Shown here: positions 17,952-25,034 of the stretch, piece after piece
How positions within the stretch are numbered: the stretch's first letter is position 1
Layout: each line of letters starts with the position of its first letter
Origin: Larkinella soli
GTDB taxonomy: Bacteria; Bacteroidota; Bacteroidia; Cytophagales; Spirosomataceae
Length of the DNA: 64,000 nt
Assembly (NCBI RefSeq): GCF_003703975.1
Contig: NZ_QTJY01000003.1
Coordinates: 372,001-436,000 of the forward strand
Reading direction: 5' to 3'
Translations under genes and position numbers: made by a program
Notes under the pieces: generated by a model
What the model was told of the DNA's origin: nothing
Seen by the model: the letters and a program-made list of their open reading frames with translations, nothing else
The model's database searches: none

Positions 17952-19208
17952 ATGATTGAAACGCACAAGCAGCCCGAAACGGCTGTTCTGGTGGCATTGG
18001 TCACCCAGAAACAGTCGGCCGAAAAAACGCAGGAATACCTGGAAGAACTGGCGTTCCTGGCCGAAACCTCGGGCATCAATACCGTAAAATCGTTTGTTCA
18101 GCGGCTGGAACGGCCCGATACCCGCACCTATGTGGGCAAAGGGAAGCTGGAGGAGATACAGACGTTCATTACGGAACATCCCGTGGACACCATCATTTTC
18201 GATGACGATCTGACGCCGGCCCAGGTCCGGAACCTCGAGTCGGCATTCCAGGAAATCAAGGTGCTCGACCGCAGCCTCCTGATCCTGAATATCTTCTCGA
18301 TGCGGGCGCAGACCGCCCAGGCCAAACTTCAGGTCGAACTGGCTCAATACCAGTATCTGTATCCGCGTCTGACCCGGATGTGGACTCACCTGAGCCGCCA
18401 GAAAGGCGGGGTCGGGATGCGCGGTCCGGGGGAAAAGGAACTCGAAACCGACCGCCGGATCGTGCAGGACCGGATCGCCTTCCTGAAAGAGAAGCTGGAA
18501 AAGATCGACAAGCAGAGCATCACCCGCCGGAAGGAACGCGACCGGCTTGTGCGGGTGTCGCTCGTCGGGTATACCAACGTCGGAAAATCGACCCTGATGC
18601 GGACAATGGCCAAAGCCGAGGTCTTCGCGGAAAACAAGCTGTTCGCCACCGTGGACTCGACGGTCCGGAAGGTGGTGCTGGGCAACATCCCGTTTCTGCT
18701 GACGGATACCGTCGGGTTCATCCGGAAACTGCCTACGACCCTGATCGAGTCGTTCAAGTCGACGCTGGACGAGGTTCGGGAAGCGGATATTCTGCTGCAC
18801 GTGGTCGACGTATCGCATCCCTCGTTCGAGGAACACATCGAGGTAGTCAACAACATCCTGACCGAGCTCGGGGCCGGAGATAAACCCACGGTGCTGGTAT
18901 TCAACAAGATCGACCAGTTCGAACCCCGCGACGAATGGATGCACCATGAGGACGACTTCGACGACGAGCTGCCGGTGGCGATCCGGAAACAGACCGCCCT
19001 GGATTACCTCAGAAAGACGTATCTGACCCGCCGGGCCGACAACGTGGTCTTCATCTCCGCCGAGACACGCGAGAACATCGACGCGCTGCGCGACCTGCTT
19101 TACGGGATGGTGAAAGAGAAGCACTACAACATCTACCCGAACTGGCTCGACGTGCCGCTGGCCGACTGGGCCGAGGACGCCGACGATACGGGCGATTTTG
19201 GTAAATAG
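17952..19208 (+). CDS. hflX: Ribosome-associated GTPase HflX
   Basis: A 418-residue GTPase that splits or rescues stalled ribosomes, notably under heat stress. The HflX-specific N-terminal domain (RPDTRTYVGKGKLEEI; DDLTPAQVRNLE) and the glycine-rich linker GVGMRGPGEKELE precede the G domain. In the G domain, G1 is GYTNVGKST (near 205), G3 is DTVGF and G4 is NKID. The ATG at 17952 gives the normal N-terminus; an upstream in-frame ATG at 17913 adds an atypical extension. A strong terminator and a tRNA gene follow. Confidence 0.93.
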   Translation: MIETHKQPETAVLVALVTQKQSAEKTQEYLEELAFLAETSGINTVKSFVQRLERPDTRTYVGKGKLEEIQTFITEHPVDTIIFDDDLTPAQVRNLESAFQEIKVLDRSLLILNIFSMRAQTAQAKLQVELAQYQYLYPRLTRMWTHLSRQKGGVGMRGPGEKELETDRRIVQDRIAFLKEKLEKIDKQSITRRKERDRLVRVSLVGYTNVGKSTLMRTMAKAEVFAENKLFATVDSTVRKVVLGNIPFLLTDTVGFIRKLPTTLIESFKSTLDEVREADILLHVVDVSHPSFEEHIEVVNNILTELGAGDKPTVLVFNKIDQFEPRDEWMHHEDDFDDELPVAIRKQTALDYLRKTYLTRRADNVVFISAETRENIDALRDLLYGMVKEKHYNIYPNWLDVPLADWAEDADDTGDFGK

Positions 19209-19230
19209 CGGATTTTTAAGCATTTTTGCG

Positions 19231-19266
19231 AAACCTGTGAGGCCGGTCCGGCCTTGCAGGTTTTTC
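19231..19266 (+). terminator. Rho-independent terminator after hflX
   Basis: AACCTG and CAGGTT enclose an inner GGCCGG/CCGGCC stem, followed by TTTTTC. It separates hflX from the tRNA. Confidence 0.82.
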
Positions 19267-19276
19267 ATTGCCTCCC

Positions 19277-19351
19277 GGTCTCGTAGTTCAACGGATAGAA
19301 TAGAAGTTTCCTAAACTTTTGATCTGGGTTCGATTCCCGGCGAGACCACCA
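19277..19351 (+). tRNA. tRNA-Arg (anticodon CCT), CCA encoded
   Basis: The cloverleaf is complete. The acceptor stem is GGTCTCG with CGAGACC. The anticodon stem AAGTT/AACTT has loop TTCCTAA, giving anticodon CCT, which reads AGG. The T arm contains GGTTCGATTCC. The discriminator A is followed by an encoded CCA (19349-19351). The gene borders the AT-rich segment to its right. Confidence 0.93.
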
Positions 19352-19434
19352 GTAGAAAAAGTCAACAGCTTGAAGGTCAGCAACTTACCTGCCTTTTTAA
19401 GTCCTTTCGTCGACGGTTTTGTATAGGGCTGTTA

Positions 19435-19453
19435 AGAGCTTGTTTGGGAAGGG
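19435..19453 (+). repeat. AGAGSTTGTTTGGGGAAG intergenic module, copy 1
   Basis: One of five recognisable copies of a module of about 19 bp. Other copies are 19656-19675 (-), 58991-59010 (+), 59178-59196 (-) and 59275-59293 (-). Copies 1 and 4 flank the two 105-bp repeats at a similar distance on the same side, so the repeated block is longer than 105 bp. Confidence 0.7.
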
Positions 19454-19486
19454 TTTTTGCCCTTCCGGGCGTTTTGTCATCCTGTT

Positions 19487-19590
19487 GACCACCCTCCAGC
19501 CCCCTCCTTGTCAAGGAGGGGGTGGCTCCGCAGGATTTGAATCTGGCAGCGCTCTCCCCTCCTTGCTAAGGAGGGGGCCGGGGGGTGGTC
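19487..19590 (+). repeat. 105-bp palindromic intergenic repeat, copy A
   Basis: The element begins GACCACCCTCCAGCCCCCTC and ends GGGGGGTGGTC. Its arms, each a CCCCCTCCTTG/CAAGGAGGGGG hairpin, surround a core containing TGGCTCCGCAGGATTTGAATC and GCAGCGCTCTCCC. Copy B lies inverted at 59037-59141 with almost the same core. It has no ORF and sits between genes, as a MITE- or REP-like element would. Confidence 0.85.
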
Positions 19591-19626
19591 CGGCTGGGGG
19601 TTGGAGGTAAAAGCCGCCCAAGCCCC

Positions 19627-19675
19627 AGGATCCCTCCTGCGTCGGGATGACAAAACGCTTCCCCAAACAACCTCT
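19627..19675 (+). repeat. GTCGGGATGACAAAA intergenic repeat (half element)
   Basis: GGATCCCTCCTGCGTCGGGATGACAAAA-type sequence, joined to an AGAGGTTGTTTGGGGAAGCG module in reverse. A fuller, palindromic version of the first part occurs at 59337-59431. Confidence 0.6.
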
Positions 19676-20320
19676 AAAGGGTTGCCCTTCTCAAATCCCG
19701 ACTTGCCTCCCAGCTTCTCTTTAGCTATAATGATCTTCTCATGGCCGGTGTGGCTTTGCCCCGATCATGCTTTTTGGCATACCGTTTATACGCCTGCTGA
19801 AAAGCCTCATCGAGCTTAAATTCTGTGAGCCAACGGTAGTGTCCGGTAGTTGCACCCATTCGACTCGGTACTTCATGGGCCTGCCATTCCGTTTCCAGGT
19901 ATGAACCTGTGAACACCAGCCCATCCTATAGCCATTCCTTTTCTATTCGCTCTGGCTAAAATTTAGTAAATCGCCCAAGTCTCCTGAAAGGTTGATAGGC
20001 GTCCCGTTGTCCTCTGTTTTTGCCTAACTTTTTAGAGTAGATGTAATTACCTCCTCATTCAACCTGGATCAGGTTTACGCGTAATGAATATAGGCCTAAC
20101 CGGCTTGCCAGAATCAAAAAGTGCGATTCTACGCAATGCATGTAATTTTCAAAAAAGGAGCTTTAATGTGAGACAATTGTATTGGACACCCTGCTCACGA
20201 ATAAAATTCTCCGTAGTCAGTTATAGCTTTCTTTAATACTCATTAACAAATCCTTAACTAAAGCTCACTACAAAACCAATTAGGTTTGTTAAAACCATTG
20301 GACCATAAAAAGAAATACTG

Positions 20321-21346
20321 ATGAAGTATGTACCCCAACTTGCACTGGTCTTGCTGTTTGCTTTTTATTCCTTCGGGAAAGCACAGAACAAATCAGACCT
20401 GCCAAAAGACACAATTAGGTCCGAAACCAAAGAGGTAATTACCTCCTATGGACCTACCCATATCACTCGTACGATCAAGCAAGATAGAAAGGGCAACATT
20501 TGGATGGCCACATTTGGTGGTGTTTTTCGATACGACGGAAAATCGTTTACTAATGTGACCAGCCAAGTAAGTTCGGCCCGTTTCTTTTCGGTTTTAGAAG
20601 ATAAAAAAGGAAATTTTTGGTTCAGTACGGTCGGTTCAGGGGTTTATTATTACGATGGAACCTCCTTTCGAAATTACACAACGAAGGATGGGCTTGCCGA
20701 AAATCAGGTGATAGATATTTATGAAGATAAAGCCGGTACTGTTTGGTTTGGCACTTCAAACGGAGCAAGCCGGTATAATGGAAAATCATTTCAGAATTAC
20801 AGGATGATGGAAGATTCAACCAATCTGACAACGACGGAAAAACTCTTGTTTAAAGATCATAATGATGTTAATTCCATAATTGAAGACAAAACCGGAAAAT
20901 TCTGGATTGGCACCCGGGGCAATGCCTGTATTTATGATGGAAAAACATTTACCGTATTAATCCATAACGGCCTCCCATTCAGGAATGTTCGTACGATCAT
21001 TGAAGATAAAAAAGGCAATATCTGGCTTGGGAGCCAGTATGGCCTTTGGCGCTATGACGGCAATACATTTACCAATTTCACCCAGCGTGGTGTTTCGTAT
21101 GTTTACGAGGATAGAAAAGGCAACATCTGGACGAGTTCCGAAACGAACTGGGGTTGGTCACTTTTCCGATATGATGGAAATACTTTGTCCAACAAAACTC
21201 CCACGGTAACCGAAGTAGAACTGGAATCTGAAGATACTAAAACGATGCTTTTTGGGATTTTAGAGGCTACTGATGGCAGTATTTGGTTCGGTGCGGGAGG
21301 GGTGTATCGGTATGATGGAAAGACCATCACGGACTTTAAGAAGTAA
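20321..21346 (+). CDS. Secreted stand-alone regulator-propeller protein
   Basis: A 341-residue protein: a signal peptide (about 1-21, ending GKAQ) followed by six to seven propeller repeats of the form KGNIW-x-GT-x-GG-x-YDGKSFTN, each about 40 residues, running to the C-terminus. No Y_Y_Y, kinase, GGDEF or DNA-binding domain follows, so this is a periplasmic or surface propeller without its own output. It is visibly AT-richer than the genes outside the 19.7-23.75 kb stretch, consistent with transfer. Its ligand or partner is unknown; a binding or sensing role is inferred. Confidence 0.85.
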   Translation: MKYVPQLALVLLFAFYSFGKAQNKSDLPKDTIRSETKEVITSYGPTHITRTIKQDRKGNIWMATFGGVFRYDGKSFTNVTSQVSSARFFSVLEDKKGNFWFSTVGSGVYYYDGTSFRNYTTKDGLAENQVIDIYEDKAGTVWFGTSNGASRYNGKSFQNYRMMEDSTNLTTTEKLLFKDHNDVNSIIEDKTGKFWIGTRGNACIYDGKTFTVLIHNGLPFRNVRTIIEDKKGNIWLGSQYGLWRYDGNTFTNFTQRGVSYVYEDRKGNIWTSSETNWGWSLFRYDGNTLSNKTPTVTEVELESEDTKTMLFGILEATDGSIWFGAGGVYRYDGKTITDFKK

Positions 21347-21825
21347 AGAGATCAAATAAAAAATGGATAGCAATTCAAAACCACCGACCTGCCTTTCCTG
21401 AACTGACTGAAATTATTGGTCCAATTGAAATTGCGTCCTACCCTATGAATGTTATGAAGCATTTTCATCTGGCCTATTCATAGGACACTTCGATCCGGAC
21501 CCTGAAAGGAAAGCCCTCAAAATTATTCATCTCATTTTTTAACCCGTGAATTTAGGCGGCTTCAAAACTCTGCCGGGAATAAATAGCTTTACTACTTATT
21601 CATTGTTTCAGAACGGTTAATGGCGGTCCAACTCTTTCAAAACCGTGTTCTTTTCGGAGATTGTCTCTTTGCTCTTCCTGACTGATAGGAGGTTTAGAAC
21701 AGCCCGGCTCTATCCATTTCGTTTCGAGGAAAAGGCCCGTGTCCAACAGCCGGTGTTAAAATAAGCCTTTTACAAGCCGAACCGGGGATGGGATTTAGTA
21801 ACTTCGTAGCCATAACCCCGAAGGA
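21347..21825. other. Gene-free AT-rich spacer
   Basis: No ORF with recognisable protein and no clear terminator are seen. Near the right end, TAACTTCG (21799-21806) resembles a -7 box and lies 20 bp before the GH43 start codon. Confidence 0.4.
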
Positions 21826-22809
21826 ATGAAATTATTTCTTGTTTATTCTATCCTTGTACTCACTGTACTGCAGGGATCAACTCAGACAAAGCGAGAGATT
21901 TTTTTTGCTGATGTAACCATCTTTGCGGAGGGAGGCAAGTATTACCTTACCGGGTCAAAAGGGGGATCCGGCGGACCGGAGGGATTTGCCGTTTTGGAGT
22001 CGAAAGACCTGAAAACCTGGGCAGTGCCTGCCAGGTCCAAAGACTCGCTGGGAATGATCCTCACCAAAGGCGACCACACCTTCGGCACCAGGGGCTTCTG
22101 GGCACCACAGATCGTCAGAGAGAACGGCACTTATTATATCACCTATACGGCCGACGAACAAACCGTCCTGGCTGAGTCGGAATCGTTATTGGGACCATAT
22201 AGGCAAAAAGAGGTCGGCCCTATTGATGGGTCCGAGAAAAATATCGATTCCTTTATTTTCAAGGATACCGACGGTAAAACGTATCTCTATTGTGTCCGTT
22301 TTAATAAAGGAAATTACCTGTATGTAGCCGAGTTTGACCTGAAAACCGGCAGGATAAACCCCCGGACCCTGAAAAGATGTTTTGACCAAACGGAGGCCTG
22401 GGAGGCTACCCCTAATTATAAATCAGTACCGATTATGGAGGGTCCTACCGTCATAAAGCTGAAAAATAAATACTACCTGTTTTATTCGGCCAACCATTTT
22501 CAAAACATCGATTATGCGATTGGCTATGCCGTGGCCGATTCGCCTTATGGACCCTGGCAGAAATATAAGAATAACCCGATCATTCATCGTTCTATCGTTG
22601 GCGAGAATGGATCAGGGCACGGCGACCTTTTTGAAGGCCCGGGCAATCAATTGTATTATGTGTACCACATTCACAATTCATCGGACAACGTAAGCCCACG
22701 CAGAACCCGCATAGTACCGGTAATAAAACAGTGGGATCAAAAAGCCGGTGTTTACACGTTCAGCGTAAACGGGAAAGGAGTTATTGTTCCGGTAATGGCC
22801 GAAAAATAA
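21826..22809 (+). CDS. Secreted glycoside hydrolase family 43-like protein
   Basis: A 327-residue five-bladed beta-propeller glycosidase, with signal peptide about 1-19. The GH43 triad is visible: catalytic base Asp in FADVTIF (about 29), pKa-modulating Asp in KNIDSFIF, and general acid Glu in IMEGPTVIK. Family members cleave arabinofuranosyl, xylosyl or galactosyl linkages in plant polysaccharides. No SusC/SusD pair is adjacent, so it is not in a classical utilisation locus. Moderate AT-richness links it to the neighbouring propeller and DUF2975 genes. Confidence 0.88.
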   Translation: MKLFLVYSILVLTVLQGSTQTKREIFFADVTIFAEGGKYYLTGSKGGSGGPEGFAVLESKDLKTWAVPARSKDSLGMILTKGDHTFGTRGFWAPQIVRENGTYYITYTADEQTVLAESESLLGPYRQKEVGPIDGSEKNIDSFIFKDTDGKTYLYCVRFNKGNYLYVAEFDLKTGRINPRTLKRCFDQTEAWEATPNYKSVPIMEGPTVIKLKNKYYLFYSANHFQNIDYAIGYAVADSPYGPWQKYKNNPIIHRSIVGENGSGHGDLFEGPGNQLYYVYHIHNSSDNVSPRRTRIVPVIKQWDQKAGVYTFSVNGKGVIVPVMAEK

Positions 22810-22950
22810 AGAGCCCAATTCAGGAATCGACTATCCTAAAATACCGGTCAGGCGGTTTTAAAACCTTTCCACCCCGCCGGTTGTATCGGTATGTCCATCT
22901 AAAATGGTGGGGCTATAAAAAACTCTCAGCTCAGATAGTACCGGAACCTA

Positions 22951-23178
22951 TTAGCGGTTCGTGGTTCTTTCCTCTTCCATTACATACTCCAGAATATCTC
23001 CCGGCTGGCAGTCCAATGCTTTACAAATGGCCTCTAAAGTGCTGAAACGAATGGCTTTCGCTTTCCCTGTCTTTAAGATAGACAGGTTAGATAATGTCAG
23101 ATCGACCCTGTCGCAAAGTTCATTCAGAGAAATTTTCCGCTTTGCCATCACCACGTCCAAGTTTACTGTTATGGGCAT
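22951..23178 (-). CDS. XRE-family helix-turn-helix regulator (YozG-like)
   Basis: A 75-residue DNA-binding protein consisting of one HTH: MAKRKISLNELCDRVDLT, then LSILKTGKAKAIRFSTLEAICKALDCQPGDIL (only part quoted). This resembles the Cro/CI-type YozG regulators often paired with DUF2975 proteins. Its ATG lies 3 bp after the stop of the DUF2975 gene (a GTG directly abuts it), so the two are cotranscribed. Two AT palindromes ahead of the operon are candidate binding sites. Confidence 0.88.
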   Translation of the reverse strand: MPITVNLDVVMAKRKISLNELCDRVDLTLSNLSILKTGKAKAIRFSTLEAICKALDCQPGDILEYVMEEERTTNR

Positions 23179-23181
23179 CAC

Positions 23182-23661
23182 TTAAACGGTTAAGTCATTT
23201 TCAGATTTCATATCCACCGCGTTTTGCAGTAATTTTTCAAATATTGCCGCAGCCGTTGCTACTACGATTGAAGCCAGCGTAGTCACGATACAAATGGCAA
23301 GGAAACCCGCAGGGTCGTCGTCCTGGTGGTGGGCAATCAGGATGTATAGCCCGGCCGTCACAATTAATATGCTCAGTGCTATAGCACAATACTTAATACT
23401 TGTTAAAGCCTTAACGGAGTTCGATGAAAAAACTTTATTCCGTCCGATGTACCCAAGAAATTTGACCGCCTTGTAAAGCGCAATAAAAAAAGCGATCGAG
23501 GTTGCATACCCGTACAGGATAAAGGGGTCAGAATAAATGCTGAACAAGTCCAGATTGGTGGCCCGTCCCTCGGTCAGAGGAAACCGAATTAAAATAACCA
23601 GTGCCACCATGCCGATGAGCACGATGACTGCCTGAAGGAAAACGATTGAAATTCTTTTCAT
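23182..23661 (-). CDS. DUF2975 membrane protein
   Basis: A 159-residue inner-membrane protein with four hydrophobic helices. The layout (short first helix, a loop with FSIYSDPFILYGYATSIAF, then KAVKFLGYIGRNKVFSSNSVKALTSIKYCA) is typical of DUF2975. The ATG at 23661 is used because upstream in-frame sequence runs through the AT palindromes and looks non-coding. Function is unknown. It is the first gene of a two-gene unit with the XRE regulator, a pairing common in Bacteroidota and Firmicutes. Confidence 0.86.
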   Translation of the reverse strand: MKRISIVFLQAVIVLIGMVALVILIRFPLTEGRATNLDLFSIYSDPFILYGYATSIAFFIALYKAVKFLGYIGRNKVFSSNSVKALTSIKYCAIALSILIVTAGLYILIAHHQDDDPAGFLAICIVTTLASIVVATAAAIFEKLLQNAVDMKSENDLTV

Positions 23662-23695
23662 CTTGATTTTCAAGTTTAAATCCTGAGGCAATAAT

Positions 23696-23731
23696 AATAA
23701 ATATTTATTGATTATCAATAAATATTTATTG
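23696..23731 (-). promoter_or_regulatory. Double AT palindrome, probable operator of the DUF2975/XRE operon
   Basis: The 15-mer AATAAATATTTATTG occurs twice (23696-23710 and 23717-23731) with start points 21 bp apart, about two helical turns. Each copy contains the perfect palindrome AATAAATATTTATT. They lie 35-70 bp before the DUF2975 start codon. A dimeric HTH repressor site is the natural reading; the cotranscribed XRE protein is the candidate binder. Confidence 0.65.
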
Positions 23732-23850
23732 CTTTTAGAAAATAACGACAGTGAAAGGTCGGTTGGACCCGGACGAGTCGCCGGGAACTCTCCACCTGTA
23801 CCATCCCTTAAAACCTCCGAATCGAAACCACGGAAGGTCATCAGCGAAAA

Positions 23851-24540
23851 TCAGGAAAGCAGCCTCCGCAGCGCCATGGCCTGAGCCGAAAACCAGCGAA
23901 TTTCTTCCGTGAAGATGGCAGCCGCTTCCGAACGGCCGGCCCGCCGGTGGTTTTCCAGCGCCTGCCGGAGGTCGGCTTCGTAGTAGTCGATCAGTTCGAC
24001 GGGGGTCTCCCACCCGTATGCCCGGCACATCAGCCGAATCCGCTGCGCCTGTTCGGCCACGGACCAGACCCGGTTTCCGAAATCCACGTAAGCCCCCACG
24101 GCCAGGGCGAAGTCCTGCAGCCGGGTGCCGGGCCGGGCGTCGTCCCAATCGATCAGGCCGACGGGGGTATCTCCCCGAAAGACGGTGTTATGTGGACCCA
24201 GATCGCCGTGCATGATGATTTCACCGGTGCCCCGGAGGTCCGTCCGCAGCGTTACATCATGGAACCGCCGGATCAGTCGGGCCGTCAGGGTCAGTTGGGC
24301 GTCGGTCAGCCGGTAACCGGATCCCGGCAAAACCGTCCCTTCCAGGAAGGACAGGATTTCCCGGTTCTGCGGGTCGATGCCAAGAAACCTCGGAGCTTCG
24401 ATAAATTGCTGCTGCTCCAGAAACGAAAGCAGACGATGGATAAAGGGCGAATTCTCCCTGAGCGGCCGGCGCACCGTCGGCCCGACCCGCACAACCCCGG
24501 CGGTCACCTGACCGCCCTGAAGCGGTATTTCCTCGTCCAT
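23851..24540 (-). CDS. Aminoglycoside phosphotransferase-like kinase (APH family)
   Basis: A 229-residue small-molecule kinase of the APH/choline-kinase fold. The C-lobe shows the catalytic loop MHGDLGPHNTVF and the metal-binding IDWDDARPG. A shortened N-lobe starts near MDEEIPLQGGQVT. The N-lobe lacks an obvious invariant Lys-Glu pair. Members phosphorylate aminoglycosides, sugars, amino alcohols or macrolides, so resistance cannot be claimed. Base composition is back to the local GC-rich norm, marking the right edge of the AT-rich stretch. Confidence 0.82.
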   Translation of the reverse strand: MDEEIPLQGGQVTAGVVRVGPTVRRPLRENSPFIHRLLSFLEQQQFIEAPRFLGIDPQNREILSFLEGTVLPGSGYRLTDAQLTLTARLIRRFHDVTLRTDLRGTGEIIMHGDLGPHNTVFRGDTPVGLIDWDDARPGTRLQDFALAVGAYVDFGNRVWSVAEQAQRIRLMCRAYGWETPVELIDYYEADLRQALENHRRAGRSEAAAIFTEEIRWFSAQAMALRRLLS

Positions 24541-24582
24541 AACGGATCCAGCTCAAAAACGCCCCAACCCCTCAACTCAATC

Positions 24583-24614
24583 ATTCAACCATTCAACCAT
24601 TCAATTATTCAATC
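24583..24614. repeat. Short tandem octamer array
   Basis: ATTCAACC, ATTCAACC, ATTCAATT, ATTCAATC: four octamers in tandem, the last overlapping the stop codon of the response regulator. Such arrays are prone to slippage and could change the C-terminal end of that protein. Confidence 0.75.
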
Positions 24615-25034
24615 GGTCTCCGCCGTCCGCACCAGGTGCCGGTCTTCGATGAACCGGTGCAGGTTTTCAACGTAGGGCTTGTATTCGATGAAGGTCTCGG
24701 GCTTCACCAGATAGCCGGCCGCCCCGATGGCCAGGCACTTGTCCATGATGGTTTTGGTGGACGAAGTCGAAGTGATGATAACCGGGATGCGCGTATACCC
24801 CGGATCGTTTTCCAGGGTCGTAATGACGTCATACCCGTTTTTTCCGGGCATATTCAGGTCAGACAGGATGATGTCGGGGAGCGTCGACCGGTTGTCGCGG
24901 AGCCATTCCAATAGATCGTCGCCGTTTCTGACCTGGGCCAGAATATCGAACAAACCGGTTTCGTCGAAGCCTTTCCTCATGAAGAACTGTTCGTCCTCAT
25001 CATTCTCGGCAATCACGATTTTGTACTTTCTCAT
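24609..25034 (-). CDS. Single-domain response regulator (Rcp1-like)
   Basis: A 141-residue receiver domain with no output domain. It has the acidic pocket (IAENDEDE), phospho-acceptor Asp in IILSDLNMPGKNG (near 58), a Thr/Ser switch in ITSTSS and the conserved Lys in YLVKPE. The extended NDPGYTRIPVIITSTSS segment and the acidic loop are typical of Rcp1-type regulators paired with phytochrome-like kinases. Its ATG overlaps the stop of the upstream kinase gene (ATGA), so kinase and regulator are translationally coupled and presumably partners. Confidence 0.93.
   Translation of the reverse strand: MRKYKIVIAENDEDEQFFMRKGFDETGLFDILAQVRNGDDLLEWLRDNRSTLPDIILSDLNMPGKNGYDVITTLENDPGYTRIPVIITSTSSTKTIMDKCLAIGAAGYLVKPETFIEYKPYVENLHRFIEDRHLVRTAETD

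Larger units (their letters stand above)
19352..20320. other. Repeat-rich gene-free region of about 970 bp
   Basis: From 19430 to 19680 it carries a mosaic of intergenic repeats (listed separately). From about 19700 to 20320 base composition falls markedly towards AT and no convincing gene is present. Two short reverse-strand ORFs at 19725-19924 in different frames could be remnants of one broken gene (for example RWLTEFKLDEAFQQAYKRYAKK), but I do not recognise the protein. No promoter of standard form was found ahead of the next gene. Confidence 0.6.

Noticed and set aside
19430-19680. Repeated units considered as a CRISPR array
   Set aside because: Units are not regularly spaced, differ in orientation and have no spacers or cas genes.
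19725-19924. Two short reverse-strand ORFs considered as a gene
   Set aside because: Neither has a recognisable domain or a supporting promoter; they may be pieces of a decayed gene, noted in the region description only.
20048-20075. Reverse-strand AACCTGATCCAGGTT sequence resembling the 3' part of a TPP riboswitch
   Set aside because: The CUGAGA half and the other conserved helices are missing and no thiamine gene is nearby.
23851-24540. APH-like kinase as an antibiotic-resistance gene
   Set aside because: The fold is shared by many metabolic kinases; no resistance-specific motif or mobile context is visible.
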